DNA of 64,000 bases from Ehretia macrophylla. Taxonomy: Eukaryota; Streptophyta; Magnoliopsida; Boraginales; Ehretiaceae. The notes beneath the pieces were generated by a model. It searched no databases and had not been told where the DNA came from. It saw only the letters and a program-made list of their open reading frames with translations. The position numbers were made by a program, and so were the translations under genes. Location of the stretch: positions 37,793,052 to 37,857,051 of the forward strand of contig CM075772.1 in NCBI GenBank assembly GCA_037974665.1, in the 5' to 3' direction. Shown piece by piece: positions 36,165 to 49,400 of the stretch; positions within the stretch are counted from its first letter, which is position 1; the number at the start of each line of letters is the position of its first letter.

Positions 36165-37538
36165 CATGTTGTGACACCCGAGAATTTCACCATGGAATTT
36201 ATTTATAATCGTTGCATACCTATGTGCGCATTTCTACGTGCATCATTTTTCTTGCTTAATTGATTTTATTGTGGGTTACTATTCATAATATTTTTGACTG
36301 TTTCAAAAGCTTGATTTTAAATTTTTCCTAAGTCACCTGACATTTAAAAGGAACCAAGAAATTTTCGTTTTGAACTTTCGAGCTTAAGAGTATGCGTTTG
36401 AAAAATATTTTCCGTGAACTTTGAATAGTGTTACGTTAGAATAGTGCTAGTTATTAATTAAAGAGCATTTGTAATAGCAATTAGCTTTAATTGATTAAGT
36501 TTTTGAGATTAATTAGCTTAGAATATTAATTATATACTACATATAATATAACTATCTCATGAAATAAAATAGAATAGAACACATTAGTCATCAAAACATT
36601 TGCAAAAATGACCCCTATGTCCTAAGCCTTGGCCGACCCACTCAAGGGAGAAAAGGAGGATTTTTGCTTCTTCAATCTTGCACTTTGAGCTCTTAGATTG
36701 ATCTTGGGAGGATTTTGAGCAACATAGAGACTTCAACAAACTTCTCCATCTTCAAAAATTGTGAGGGAGTCTCATTTTCTTGATTTTAAAGTTTATGTGC
36801 ATATGTTAATTTTCTTGATTTGTCAATTATAGCTATATAACTTGTTATGAATGCTTCCTATGAGTTATTTAATGTCTCTAGAGCTAACTTTTGAGGGTTG
36901 ATAACAAAGTTAATGGTTGAATGTTGAATTTGATCAAAGAGATGATGAATAGTGCCTAGAACTAGGGTTTTGAGAAAATTTGCTAATTGGCTTGAATTGA
37001 TGCCTCAATTAGGTACTCTAGACCCTAGGGAAGTTAGTTGAAAGGCTACGTTAGGTTGAATCACTCGAATTTGAACTTAATTACATAATTAGCTTACTTT
37101 AAAAAGGGGGGTTTATACGTTAAGCAATGCGGGCAAGTTTGGGCATCGATTTGGGTATCCTTGAGCTAAGGAAGCACCTTTGGTGCTTCCGTTTCGCGAA
37201 AATGGGGTTCGGTTAGTATGGCTATAGTTCAAACCCGTTCGGGGCCTTCCCGAACTTTTGCTTCAAAAAATGAGTTTTAGTGACTTTAAAAGGTACCTTT
37301 GAGCTTAATTAGGAATATAGAAAGACTAGGGTATGATTGGGAATCTCGAACCATGCTTAGGAGAAAGAAAGCTCGGTTAAAGAAAGGGGAAAAGTAGTTT
37401 TTAGCCTTTTTAGTTGCATTTGGAACTTGTTGTGTGTTAGTAATGCCTTGCATTGAATATTTAGGATGTATTTAAGTTATTTGAGTAGATTATTGGAATT
37501 AATTGTGTTGATTGCTTCTTTTGGCATCTATTAGCGAA

Positions 37539-37580
37539 TATCGTGCCTATATAAACTTTTATCGTGCTTATATAAACTTT
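37539..37580. repeat. 21-bp tandem duplication in 5' LTR of element B
   Basis: TATCGTGCCTATATAAACTTT is followed by the same unit with C to T. The 3' LTR has one copy. The unit includes TATATAAA, a possible TATA box. Confidence 0.8.
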
Positions 37581-38040
37581 TATCGTGCATATATGTGAGG
37601 GCGGCCTACTTTGTCGTCCCTCTTACGTGTTATGTGTATATTGATTGCTTGTGACTTGTATTGGGTTGCGCAACCTTTATCGGACATGGTAGCGTCGAGA
37701 AACACGGGTAGCGTCGGGCTTGCCGTGCTCCCTCGACTACCATGGTGCCTATTCCCTTTCTCGCTGAGGCATACTCCACTACCCTAGAGGCGTCTCGGGA
37801 GAAAGGGTCGTAGGATCTGGATACATCCGGAGTATCCCAATTGTGGTGTTTGGGGTTTGCCGGCATGTTCGTGATGCTCGTGGATCGTGGCTCATGGATG
37901 AAGTCTTGGAAGTGGAACCGTATCCTTTTTAAAGTGGTTAATAGTTTGGCTTATTGTCTTATTAGTTTATGTGGCTTGTATATGTTTATTTGTGTTGCCT
38001 ATCATATTTCACGTTGGCATGTTGCATCACCTCCCTCGCT

Positions 38041-38057
38041 GGGCAACTTTGTTGCTC
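38041..38057 (+). promoter_or_regulatory. Conserved LTR hairpin, CAAC/GTTG stem (B, 5' LTR)
   Basis: GGGCAAC, loop TTT, GTTGCTC; preceded by CCTCCCTCGCT. Confidence 0.6.
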
Positions 38058-38629
38058 ACTCCTCATTTGAAATGTTTCAGGAGAAGCTGAGGTGAATCCC
38101 CAGCTATTAGAAGTAGAAGAAGAGGAAGAAGTTCACGTAGATCAGAATCCGTGACCTTGTGTGCTGAGGTGGATTTTATGTGCTTCTTGCGTGGAGTTCT
38201 TGTTATTAATGTATTTTGAGACTTTGGAGTCTTGTATATATGTCTAGTAGATGTGTACTAGAATGTTAAAGAAAGTTGATGGTTTGTAATAATGGATATT
38301 AAACTTTATGTCCTCTTGCATGCTTGGAGTGTTTGTTGATCTTCATATGGGACTCAGATCATATTGTAACTAACTACTTAAGACTAAAACCAACTTATTT
38401 TGCATGCTTGTGTGTTTTAGTAGAATGTTGTTGTTCCAAGGCTCAGATGGCCTTGTGATTGTGTTTGGGCTTTGGAGATATTAGTGGAAAATTATTGTTT
38501 TTAGTTCAAAAGTCTTGAGTGAATGTTTCCAGGTAACAGTTTTGTCCTTGGTACAGAGGAGACTCTGTCCGAGTGACGGGTCCGAGCTTGACTTTAGCGT
38601 GGGGTTGGGTTCAGGGCGTTACAATTTAG

Positions 38630-38641
38630 TGGTATCAGAGC
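38630..38641 (+). other. PBS of element B
   Basis: TGGTATCAGAGC, 6 nt after the LTR end; initiator tRNA-Met type. Confidence 0.88.
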
Positions 38642-38935
38642 TACTAGAATGCTTGGAGCCGGGTTAAATTCCTTGGCATGTGTGTAGAGGTCTATATGTG
38701 AAAGTGAATTATGTGAATAAGTAAGTGTTTAGTTGTTTAAGTACTTAGATATAAGACATGCTAGTATGAAAAAGGAATGATAAAGCTTGACATGATAAGA
38801 ATATGAAAGTTAGTGTTAAATGTTGTTAAGTGTTTTATATGCTTCTTATGTGAGTAAAATGTTTGAAAACAATGTGTAAATTATCTTTGCATAGTTTATT
38901 TGCCTATTATAATATTATGTTCTTCTAGCATTGTG

Positions 38936-41900
38936 ATGAGGAGACGGGGTAGACCACGGAGAGATCCGGAGAAGGCTCCCAGACAGAATGTACCGGGGCA
39001 AGATGCTGGGGCAGCCGGGAATGTACCGCAGGGTCAGGAGCCGAGTAATGCTCAGATTTTAGCTACTATGGCTACTGCGATGAATACCATAGCACAGTTT
39101 GTGGTTCAGCAGGGTACAGCAGGTGCCGGCAGAGGTAATCAGACTGCCAGAGCAGAGGGCAGTGGTACTGCAGGAGGTAACTTATTTGATAAATTTCTGC
39201 ATCACGGAGCATATAGTTTTTATGGTGAGCCTGATGATATGAAAGCAGAGTTGTGGCTGAGTAAGTTCGAGAAAGTTGCTGCGATACTTGAGTGTGACGA
39301 TGAAAGAAAGATCACCTATGCTGCATTTTTAATGGAAGGTGATGCCGAGGCTTGGTGGCGTACTATTAGAGAAAAATGGGATGCTGAGAGGGTTCAGCAT
39401 GTATGGGCTGACTTTGTTCGTGAGTTTCGAGATAAATATGTATCGATTGTAGCCCGTGAGAGGCATCAGGATGAATTTATAGCTTTGAAACAGGGGAACA
39501 TGACTGTAGACCAGTATGAGGCTACCTTTACGAGACTATCTCGATATATGCTAGCCTTAGTTCAGCCGGAGGATGTGAAAATTCAGAGATTTATTACAGG
39601 GTTGAGGAGTGACATTATGCTTAACTTGTCTTCGCAAGATTTTCTGAACTATGCTACAGTAGTCAGGGCTGCATCGAGATATGAAAAACGTAAGGCAGAT
39701 GTGTTAGCTCAGTCTAGTCAGTCAAGAAAACGTCAGTTTCAGTCTCAGAGTCAGGGTTATCAGAGGCAGTATCAGCAGCCTGTTCAGACTCAGCAGCCTA
39801 GGCAGACTCAGAGCTATCCAGGACCAGTTCAGGTACAGTCACAGCCGAGACCAGCTCAGAGCCAGCCACAGGGACAGTCACAGACCCGACCAGTGACTGC
39901 TAGATCTCAGCAGGGTAGTTCTGCCACATCTACTTATAGGGCCCCTATAGGAGGAGCTGCTGCTAGGAAGAATCTACAGTGTACTCATTGCAACCGTAAG
40001 GGTCACACAGAGGTTGAGTGTTGGAGGAAACTAGGCCGTTGCACAGGTTGTGGCAGTGATCAGCACAGAGTTAAAGATTGTCCCAAGTTTAAATTTGGTC
40101 AGGGTCAGACTTCAGGCCAGGGTGCCCAGACTAGAGCTTCAGGAGTAGCTACTGTACCGCGAGGTCAGGCACGGGTATTTGCACTCGACCAGGAGGAGCT
40201 TCCAGAGACTACAGTGGTGGTGGAAGGTACTTTTCTTATTAATAGTCAGCCGGTAGTAGTTTTGATTGACACCGGGGCTACACATTCATTCATTACTCCT
40301 GCATGTGCACAGTCTGCTACATTAAAAGTTGATAAACTGCCGTATGTGATTGAAGTAGGTAATCCTATGGGTACTAAATTTGTTACGGAGTCTGTGTGTA
40401 AAGATTGTAATATTTGTATAGAGGGTTGTATGTACCCTATTGATTTGATAATCATGCCATTTCGGGACTTTGAAGTTATCTTGGGGATGGATTGGTTGGG
40501 GCGATATTATGCATGTTTGGACTGTAGGAGGAAAGTTTTAACTTTAGAAGTACCTAACCAACCTGTTATTAAAGTAACTGGGAGTCGAAAGTCTACTGGG
40601 ACTCGTATTATATCTTCCATTAAAGCTACTAAAATGTTGAGTAAAGGGTATGATGCATACTTAGCTTATTTAATTAATCAGCCTAGAGATAAATTGAAAT
40701 TGAATGAAGTACCTGTTATAAAAGAGTTTCCGGGGGTTTTCCCTGAGGAGTTGCCTGGGTTACCACCTGATAGGGAGATTGAGTTTGTGATTGACCTGTT
40801 GCCGGGAACTAGTCCTATCTCGAGAACCCCGTATAGAATGTCTCCCCCTGAGTTACAAGAATTGAAAATTCAGCTAAAGGGTTTACTTGAGAAAGGTTTT
40901 ATTCAGCCTAGTTCGTCACCGTGGGGTGCTCCCGTGTTATTTGTGAAAAAGAAAGACAGTACTCTGCGTCTGTGCATAGATTATCGAGGTCTAAATCAGG
41001 TAACGGTGAAAAATAAATATCATTTGCCTTTAATTGAGGAGTTGTTTGATCAGCTGCAGGGTGCTGTTGTGTTTTCAAAATTTGATTTGAGACAGGGTTA
41101 TTATCAGTTGAGGATCCGGAAAGAAGATGTACCTAAGACTGCATTTAGAACCAGGTATAGCCATTATGAGTTTGTTGTTTTACCATTCGGGTTGACAAAT
41201 GCTCCAGTCGCTTTTATGGATTTCATGCAGAGAGTATTTCGACCCTATCTTGATCAGTTTGTTGTGATTTTTATTGATGATATATTAGTATACTCTAAGT
41301 CTGAGTCAGAGCATGTAGAGCATTTGAGAATTGTACTTCAAACCCTGCAAGAACACAAGTTGTTTGCCAAATTTAGCAAATGCGAATTCTGGTTGAAACA
41401 GGTCGCCTTTTTAGGTCATTTCATTTCACATGAGGGAATATCCGTTGATCCTGCTAAAATTGATGTGGTTATGTCGTGGAAAAGACCTGAAACTGTCACG
41501 GAAGTCCGTAGTTTCTTGGGATTAGCGGGCTATTATAGGCGATTTGTTAAAGATTTTTCAAAGATTGCAGGACCTTTGACTACTTTAACTCAGAAGAAAA
41601 ATGTGTTTAATTGGGATGACAAGTGTGAAGCTAGTTTTCAGGAGTTGAAAAGGAGACTTACCACTGTACCTTTCCTTGCCTTGCCTAAGGGAACCGAGAG
41701 CTTGGTGATTTATAGTGACGCTTCAAAAGAAGGCTTGGGCTGTGTTCTGATGCAAAATGGTAAAGTCATAGCATATGCCTCTAGGAAATTGAAACCATAT
41801 GAACTCAATTATCCTACACATGATTTGGAGCTTGCAACTATTGTCTTTGCTTTGAAGAAATGGCGTCATTATTTGTGGGGTAACAAATTTGAAATATTTA

Positions 41901-42415
41901 CTGACCATAAAAGTTTGAAGTATTTGTTTTCTAAAAAAGATTTGAATATGAGGCAAAGGCTTTGGCTTGAACTGTTAAATGATTATGACTGTACCATTAG
42001 TTATTTGCCGGGAAAAGCTAATACTGTTGCGGATGCACTGAGCCGAAAAGCTTCTGTGGCTAGTTTGATAATCAAGGATTGGGAGATTGTAGAAGAGCTT
42101 TGTTTGTGGAAACCAGAGGCTTCTAGATCAGGTATTCAATTTGCTAGCTTACAAATCAAATCTTTATTGCTATCTAGAATCAGAGAAGCGCAACAATCAG
42201 ATTCTCAGCTGTTGAAGCTTTTAGAGAAGTCAAAAGGGGGAGAGTCTGACTTTAAGATGCATGATGATGGACTTCTCAGGTACAGGAATAGAATTTGCAT
42301 TCCCAGTAATTCGACTGTGAAAGATGAGATTATTGCTGAGGCTCATGCTTCTAAATACACAATTCATCCTGGAAGCACAAAAATGTATAGAGATTTGAAA
42401 CGGAATTTCTGGTAG
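38936..42415 (+). pseudogene. Element B gag-pol, open through RNase H and integrase zinc end, then TAG
   Basis: An upstream ATG at 38900 is in frame, but I favour 38936 (MRRRGRPRR), which begins the part that looks like Gag. Positions counted from 38900: capsid-like domain about residues 96-270 ([13 protein letters not shown]), Gln-rich linker 290-350, Cys/His boxes about 360 and 380 ([28 protein letters not shown]), aspartic protease 457 ([11 protein letters not shown]), RT about 690-800 ([23 protein letters not shown] with Asp 792-793), RNase H from 940 ([22 protein letters not shown]), and the integrase HHCC start at about 1150 ([13 protein letters not shown]). Gag and Pol share one frame with no shift, usual for this lineage. 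The TAG at 42413-42415 replaces the second Trp of the FWW motif. All domains before it look catalytically intact. Confidence 0.93.
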
Positions 42416-43684
42416 AACAACATGAAGAGAGAGATAGCAGAATTTGTAGCTAAATGTTTGACTTGTCAGAAAGTTAAGGCGGAACATCAGAGGCTAGCAG
42501 GATTGTTGCAGCCGTTGGAGATTCCGGTTTAGAAATGGGATCAGGTTACTATGGATCTTGTGTCGGATTTGCCGAGATCACCACGAGGTAATGATTCTGT
42601 GTGGGTTGTAGTAGACAGGTTGACGAAGAGTTCGCATTTTATTGCTACAAAGAAAACAGATTCTCTCGATAAATTGGCCGAGCTTTATGTTGAAAATATT
42701 GTGAGACTGCATGGAGTTCCATCTCAGATAGTGTCAGACAGGGATCCCAGGTTTACATCACAATTCTGGTAGAAACTACAAAAGGCTATGGGGACTAATT
42801 TGAGTTTTAGTACTGCATATCACCCGCAGACGGATGGCCAGTCAGAGAGGACTATCAGGATACTGGAAGATATGTTGAGAGCCTGTGTTCTGGATTTTGG
42901 CAAGAATTGGGAGAAATATCTGCCTTTAGCAGAGTTTGCTTACAATAACAGTTATCAGGCCACTATTGGCATGGCACCCTACGAGGCACTTTATGGGCGG
43001 AAATGTCGGTCTCCGTTGTATTGGGATGAGGTAGGTGAGATGAAATCAGTTGATCCCGCTATTCTTCCAGAGATGATTAAAATGGTGGATAATGTGAGAC
43101 TTATAAAGAAAAGGATGCTTACAACTCAGAGTCGACAGAAGAATTATGCTGATAGACGTCGACGGGACTTAGTATTTTCTAAGGGTGATCATGTTTTCTT
43201 GAAAGTCTCTCCGCGAAAAGGTTTGATTCGGCACGGCAAATGAGGTAAACTTAGTCCTAGATACGTGGGACCATTTGAGATCACTGAGAAAGTTGGGGAT
43301 TTAGCTTACAGATTGGCACTACCTCCAAGTTTGGGTCGGATTCATGATGTTTTCCATGTGTCACTCTTGAGAAAGTATAATCCTGATCCGTCGCATATCA
43401 TTGAGCCGGAGCCGTTGGAGATTGATGAGTCTTTAGCTTATGTTGATAAACCTCTTCGAGTGGTTGACCGAAAGATTCAGGAACTTAGAACCAAAAGTAT
43501 TCCTATGGTAAAAGTTCTCTGGGATCATCATGGAGTTGAGGATGCCACTTGGGAGCGAGAAGATCAGATCAGAGAGAAGTATCCGGAGCTCTTTGCCGAA
43601 TCATGTAAGAATTGCGAGGACGCAATTAGTTTAAGGGGGAGAGGGTGTGACACCCGAGAATTTCACCATAGAATTTATTTATAA
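42416..43684 (+). pseudogene. Element B integrase core and chromodomain, broken by stops
   Basis: The frame continues after TAG 42413 with KCLTCQKVK (second half of the HHCC zinc site). The D-D-35-E core has Asp codons at 42554 and 42737 and Glu at 42845 (TDGQSERT). A GPFEI-containing tail and a chromodomain-like end follow (RKIQELRTKSIPMVKVLW; DATWERED). Further stops are TAG 42530, TAG 42770 and TGA 43241. The last frame crosses the PPT and reads 13 codons into the 3' LTR before its stop at 43684. Chromodomains in this lineage are thought to guide insertion to heterochromatin. Confidence 0.9.
43631..43645 (+). other. Polypurine tract of element B
   Basis: TTAAGGGGGAGAGGG directly abuts the 3' LTR start TGTGACACCC. 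Confidence 0.88.
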
Positions 43685-46103
43685 TCGTTACATACTTATG
43701 TACGCATTTCTACGTGCATCATTTTTTTTGCTTAATTGATTTTTTTGTGGGTTACTGTTCATAATATTTTTGACTGTTTCAAAAGCTTGATTTTAAATTT
43801 TTCCTAGGTCATCTGACATTTAAAAGGAACCAAAAAATTTTTGTTTTGAACTTTCGAGCTTAGGAGTATGCGTTTGAAAAATATTTTCCGTGAACTTTGA
43901 ATAGTGTTACGTTAGAATAGTGCTAGTTATTAATTAAAAAGCATTTGTAATAGCAATTAGATTTAATTGATTAAGTTTTTGAGATTAATTAGCTTAGAAT
44001 ATTAATTATATACTACATATAATATAACTATCTCATGAAATAAAATAGAATAGAACACATTAGTCATCAAAACATTTGCAAAAATGACCCCTATGTCCTA
44101 AGCCTTGGCCGACCCACTCAAGGGAGAAAAGGAGGATCTTTGCTTCTTCAATCTTGCACTTTGAGCTCTTAGATTGATCTTGGGAGGATTTTGAGCAACA
44201 TAGATACTTCAACAAACTTCTTCATCTTCAAAAATTGTGAGGGAGTCTCATTTTCTTGATTTTAAGTTTATGTGCATATGTTAATTTTCTTGATTTGTCA
44301 ATTATAGCTATATAACTTATTATGAATGCTTCCTATGAGTTATTTAATGTCTCTAGAGCTAACTTTTGAGGGTTGATAACAAAGTTAATGGTTGAATGTT
44401 GAATTTGATCAAAGAGATGATGAATAGTGCCTAGAACTAGGGTTTTGAGAAAATTTGCTAATTGGCTTGAATTGATGCCTCAATTAGGTACTCTAGACCC
44501 TAGGGAAGTTAGTTGAAAGGCTACGTTAGGTTGAATCACTCGAATTTGAACTTAATTACATAATTAGCTTACTTTAAAAAGGGGGGTTTATACGTTAAGC
44601 AATGCGGGCAAGTTTGGGCATCGATTTGGGTATCCTTGAGCTAAGGAAGCACCTTTGGTGCTTCCGTTTCGCGAAAATGGGGTTCGGTTAGTATGGCTAT
44701 AGTTCAAACCCGTTCGGGGCCTTCCCGAACTTTTGCTTCAAAAATGAGTTTTAGTGACTTTAAAAGGTACCTTTGAGCTTAATTAGGAATATAGAAAGAC
44801 TAGGGTATGATTGGGAATCTCGAACCATGCTTAGGAGAAAGAAAGCTCGGTTAAAGAAAGGGAAAAATTAGTTTTTAGCCTTTTTAGTTGCATTTGGAAC
44901 TTGTTGTGTGTTAGTAATGCCTTGCATTGAATATTTAGGATGTATTTAAGTTATTTGAGTAGATTATTGGAATTAATTGTGTTGATTGCTTCTTTTGGCA
45001 TCTATTAGCGAATATCGTGCTTATATAAACTTTTATCGTGCATATATGTGAGGGCGGCCTACTTTGTCGTCCCTCTTACGTGTTATGTGTTATAGTGATT
45101 ACTTGTGACTTGTATCGGGTAGCGCAACCTTAGTCGGACATGGTAGAGTCGAGAAACACGGGCGGCGTCGGGCTTGCCGTGCTCTCTCGACTACCATGGT
45201 GCCTATTCCCTTTCTCGCTGAGGCATACTCCACTACCCCAGAGGCGTGGTTCACCTGCTGGGCATGGACCTACCTCGGGAGAAAGGGTCGTAGGATCGGG
45301 ATACATCCGGAGTATCCCAATTGTGGTGTTTGGGGTTTGCCGGCATGTTCGTGATGCTCGTGGATCGTGGCTCGTGGATGAAGTCTTGGAAGTGGAACCG
45401 TATCCTTTTTAAAGTGGTTAATAGTTTGGCTTATTGTCTTGTTAGTTTATGTGGCTTGTATATGTTTATTTGTGTTGCCTATCATATTTCACGTTGGCAT
45501 ACTGCATCACCTCCCTCGCTGGGCAACTTTGTTGCTCACTCCTCATTTGAAATATTTTAGGAGAAGTTGAGGTGAATCCCCAGCTATTAGAAGTAGAAGA
45601 AGAGGAAGAAGTTCACGTAGATCAGAATCCGTGACCTTGTGTGCTGAGGTGGATTTTATGTGCTTCTTGCGTGGAGTTCTTGTTATTAATGTATTTTGAG
45701 ACTTTGGAGTCTTGTATATATGTCTAGTAGATGTGTACTAGAATGTTAAAGAAAGTTGATGGTTTGTAATAATGGATATTAAACTTTATGTCCTCTTGCA
45801 TGCTTGGAGTGTTTGTTGATCTTCATATGGGACTCAGATCATATTGTAACTAACTACTTAAGACTAAAACCAACTTATTTTGCATGCTTGTGTGTTTTAG
45901 TAGAATGTTGTTGTTCCAAGGCTCAGATGGCCTTGTGATTGTGTTTGGGCTTTGGAGATATTAGTGGATAATTATTGTTTTTAGTTCAAATGTCTTGAGT
46001 GAATGTTTACAGGTAACAGTTTTGTCCTTGGTACAGAGGAGACTCTGTCCGAGTGACGGGTCCGAGCCTGACTTTAGCATGGGGTTGGGTTCGGGGCGTT
46101 ACA
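43646..46103 (+). repeat. 3' LTR of element B (2458 bp)
   Basis: Begins TGTGACACCCGAGAATTTC and ends TTCGGGGCGTTACA. The hairpin is at 45521-45537. The palindrome is mutated to GGTAGCGCAACC, and the acceptor-like site after the hairpin reads TTTTAGGAG. Confidence 0.92.
45521..45537 (+). promoter_or_regulatory. Conserved LTR hairpin, CAAC/GTTG stem (B, 3' LTR)
   Basis: GGGCAAC, loop TTT, GTTGCTC, as in the 5' LTR. Confidence 0.6.
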
Positions 46104-46108
46104 CATGC

Positions 46109-46227
46109 CACACAATCATCAGTCACAAATTAACACGGTAAATGCCACACAATTTGTTCCCCGCATATTGTGAGAGTTTCATTGGCCAACACAACAGTTC
46201 ACCACTATACACTACATTTTTTTTGGG
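46109..46227. other. Short host interval
   Basis: Unique-looking DNA between element B and the fold-back element; nothing recognised. Confidence 0.4.
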
Positions 46228-46420
46228 TTAATACTTGTCTGAGTCGTTAGATTATGGCTATTATAAATTTTTTGTTATTTGACTTTTAAAATAAACTTTT
46301 CAGTCTATGAATTATAATTGTTGGAAACTTATAATCCACTGACCTTTAAAATAAATCTTTTAGTCCCTTGAGTTATATTAATGAGACGTTATTAGTCCCA
46401 AATACCAACTCTATCTAGGA

Positions 46421-49400
46421 TTAACTGTGAGACCCAGTCCCGAATTTATGTGCAAATACTTGTTTAATTGTTATTTACGTGCATTTGATTATTTAAATTG
46501 TAAATTACATGATTTTACTTGTTTAAATTGATTATTTGTCACATAATGTATAATTTCGTGTTTATTTCTTTTATTACATGAAATATGTGCATTCATATTA
46601 TTTTCATAAGAATTTTTAGTGAGAATTGCATTTAAAGGGTTTTAAGCTCTATTTATTGATCTTTCTCCTAAAATTTTAAAAACTAGTCTTTTAAACATTT
46701 TAAAAACTAGTCTACCATTATATTTTGATTATTGGTTTAGAAAAAAAATTAAATTTGCAACAAAATATGAGATTAAAGTTGAGTTTTAGCGTGTTAAAAT
46801 AACATTTTTAAAGCAAATAGTGATTTTCCACTCACATATATTATCCTTCGATCCTTTGACTTCATTTTAACACCCTACAACTTCAAAATCTGCCAAAAAA
46901 CACTCCAAATGAGCCACCAAACCCTTATTACAGAAATAGTAAATTTTATACAATTTTGGCTCTTTAAAGGTGTAAATGAAGGAGTTGGAAGCTCAAATTG
47001 CATATTCGGACTCATCTTGGCGTCCTCTATCTTTCTACCATTCGTTTTTCGCATTTCAGAACAAAAACTTTGTGAGAGATTTTTTCATTTTCATGGAGTT
47101 TTAAAGTTTATGTTCAATTTTATAATTTTCGGATTTTGCCATTAATGTGCCATAACATGCTTGATTCTTATTCTATATAGTATTATTACATGCTAGAGAC
47201 CTTGTGTATGCATTGGTATAGCTTGAAAATAATTTTTTGACAAGATTTCACATGTAGAAAATGATGAATAGTAAAAAACGTGAATGGTAAACTCTTGTGT
47301 TTTAGCTTAATTTATTGCTTCAAATATGCTTAAATAAGTATGTAGAGCAAAATTTTGAAGTTAGTTACGTTTTTGATTGGCCAGAAATGCAAAATTCAAC
47401 TTGGAGAAGATGATGAATAGTGCTAAACTAGGGTTCTGAAAAAAAAGTTACAATTTAATTCGATTTGAGGCTTCTAGTAGTTGTGAATTAGGTCCTTGAG
47501 CATGGGAAAAATATTCGTTATACTTGCCATGTGAAAAATTTGAGAATTTTGATCAAAATAGGCTACTTTAATTGGGAATTTCGGGGTTAACTCGAATCCG
47601 GTACATTTTGAGGTTATGGCTAGTCTTTATTAAGTATTAAAGCCTTAGAAGTGCCTTCGTTTCACTTGTTTGGATTCCGGAATTGGTACTTGTAGTATAA
47701 ATGCACAAAGAGGAAATCGGGGATTTAATGGTAAACGAGGTTTAACGGGTGAACTCGAGGGTCCTTGGGGTGCCATAAGGTGTGGTTTGAAGGATAGGAT
47801 AACTCGTTTGGGAATCTTGAACCTTGCCTTTCGGTTTGGAGCTTAATAGCAAAGATTGACAAAAGGAGTTTCGGGTTGAAAGTGAATCCGGGTACGTTCA
47901 GGCATTAGGGCTAGTGTCTAGTAAGTAAGGAGGTACTAGAAATGTATTCGCTTCGCTTAATTGAGCTCCGATTAGAGTACTTGTAGTGTAATGCATAAAG
48001 AGGTAAAATTGGACTTTTGGGGTAATTGTACTTTAAAGTGAGATTTCAAGGGCTTAAATGGGTGCCATAAAGTGTCATTAGAGATGTAGTATAGTTAGAT
48101 TTGATGTTCATTATCTTGTGTGAAGATTATAATCTAATTTGTAAGGATTTTGAAGGAGTTTTGTTAGAGTTTATGTAAATTAGTTGAGCTTATTGCATGA
48201 TTATCTATTTGAGTTAGTATAATTGTTATATTTATCTATTGAGTCAGTTATAAATTGTAATTTGGGTGAATAAGCATGATAATAATTCTAGGTCATGTTT
48301 ATAGTTGGATTATGTTTAAGTATTAAGTGTGTTTGTATAGAAAGTATATCTTTTTGAGTGAGATCTTATGAGTTAAGTATTTGTGAATATGTCTAAAGGA
48401 GGTACAATCTTTGCTTGCTAAGTTATTGCTAAAGAAAATCAGTCCATGCATGCAAGAAATTCAATTAAAAACGTTGAGAACTTAATGTGTGTGTGTGTTC
48501 AACCGTGGCTGTCCAGATTTTTCAGCAAAATTGAGGCAACTTCGAGCTTAAAACTGTATTAATTGGAGAAGGATTAGGGGTTGAATTATATACCGTTAGA
48601 AAGCCTTACGAGTCTAGTTTCTACAGCTTTTTACGGTGCATTAATCGGAGTTGTCTAGAGCAAGTTATGATCATTTTGGTGAGATGTGTCAGAAATGCCC
48701 TGTTACGCGAGAATCTGAATTTTGTTGTTATTTTGCTATAGTAATGATATAATTCAGTTCTAATTGGATGTATTCGATCAAGACCTTATTGTGTAGTGTC
48801 CTTGGATGATTAATAATGTAATGGGGCTCTTATAGTTATGTTGTTTTCATGAATTGTAATTGAAATCTAATTGCTAGTAAAGTTAATTTAAATTGAAAGC
48901 TATTCTATTCGACTGTGAATGAGAAATGCTAGTAGAGTTGTGATGGCCAGCACCTTTAGACATAGGTAATGTTTCTATATATGCTAAACAATTCAATTGT
49001 TAGAATTAGTTGTTGTTATCAATGTGCAACTAGTGAACACTTAGAAAGGTCAAGTAAACTATGTGGAAGAATGTGTTTAATGCTTTTTGAAACTACATGT
49101 AAGGTTAATTGAAATTTATTATTTGTCTTTTATATGTTAAATGTAATTAACTTAGGTTAATACTACTAGTGATATGTTAGAATCTTAGCTTGAAGTATAG
49201 TTCTTTAATTAAAATAGTATGTTAGTTATTAAATGGTTGATAGTTAACTTTTCTATTAGTTGATAAATGCATTTCTTTCTCTATGTGCTAATGTTGGGCT
49301 ATCTTCATAGAGATATTACTAACTATTGTAAGTATTCATTAAAGTAGTAAAAGACTGGGTAGTGTCATTGTGAATGAATGTGTCATTTGAACATTAAAGT

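Larger units (their letters stand above)
36170..38623 (+). repeat. 5' LTR of element B (2454 bp)
   Basis: Begins TGTGACACCCGAGAATTTC and ends TTCAGGGCGTTACA. Palindrome GGTTGCGCAACC is at 37664-37675 and the small hairpin at 38041-38057, followed by GTTTCAGGAGAAG. Compared with the 3' LTR it has an extra 21-bp unit (37539-37559 and 37560-37580) and lacks 26 bases after 37793. Confidence 0.92.
36165..46108 (+). mobile_element. Element B: near-complete Ty3/Gypsy (Tekay/Del-like) LTR retrotransposon
   Basis: LTRs are at 36170-38623 and 43646-46103. PBS, single-frame gag-pol, chromodomain and PPT follow in order. Flanks CATGT (36165-36169) and CATGC (46104-46108) form a 5-bp TSD with one transition. 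It is the same family as element A but younger by its coding integrity: one frame stays open from gag through RNase H to the integrase start, then four stops interrupt the integrase region. The two LTRs are very similar, differing by a 21-bp tandem duplication, a 26-bp deletion and scattered substitutions. Confidence 0.93.
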
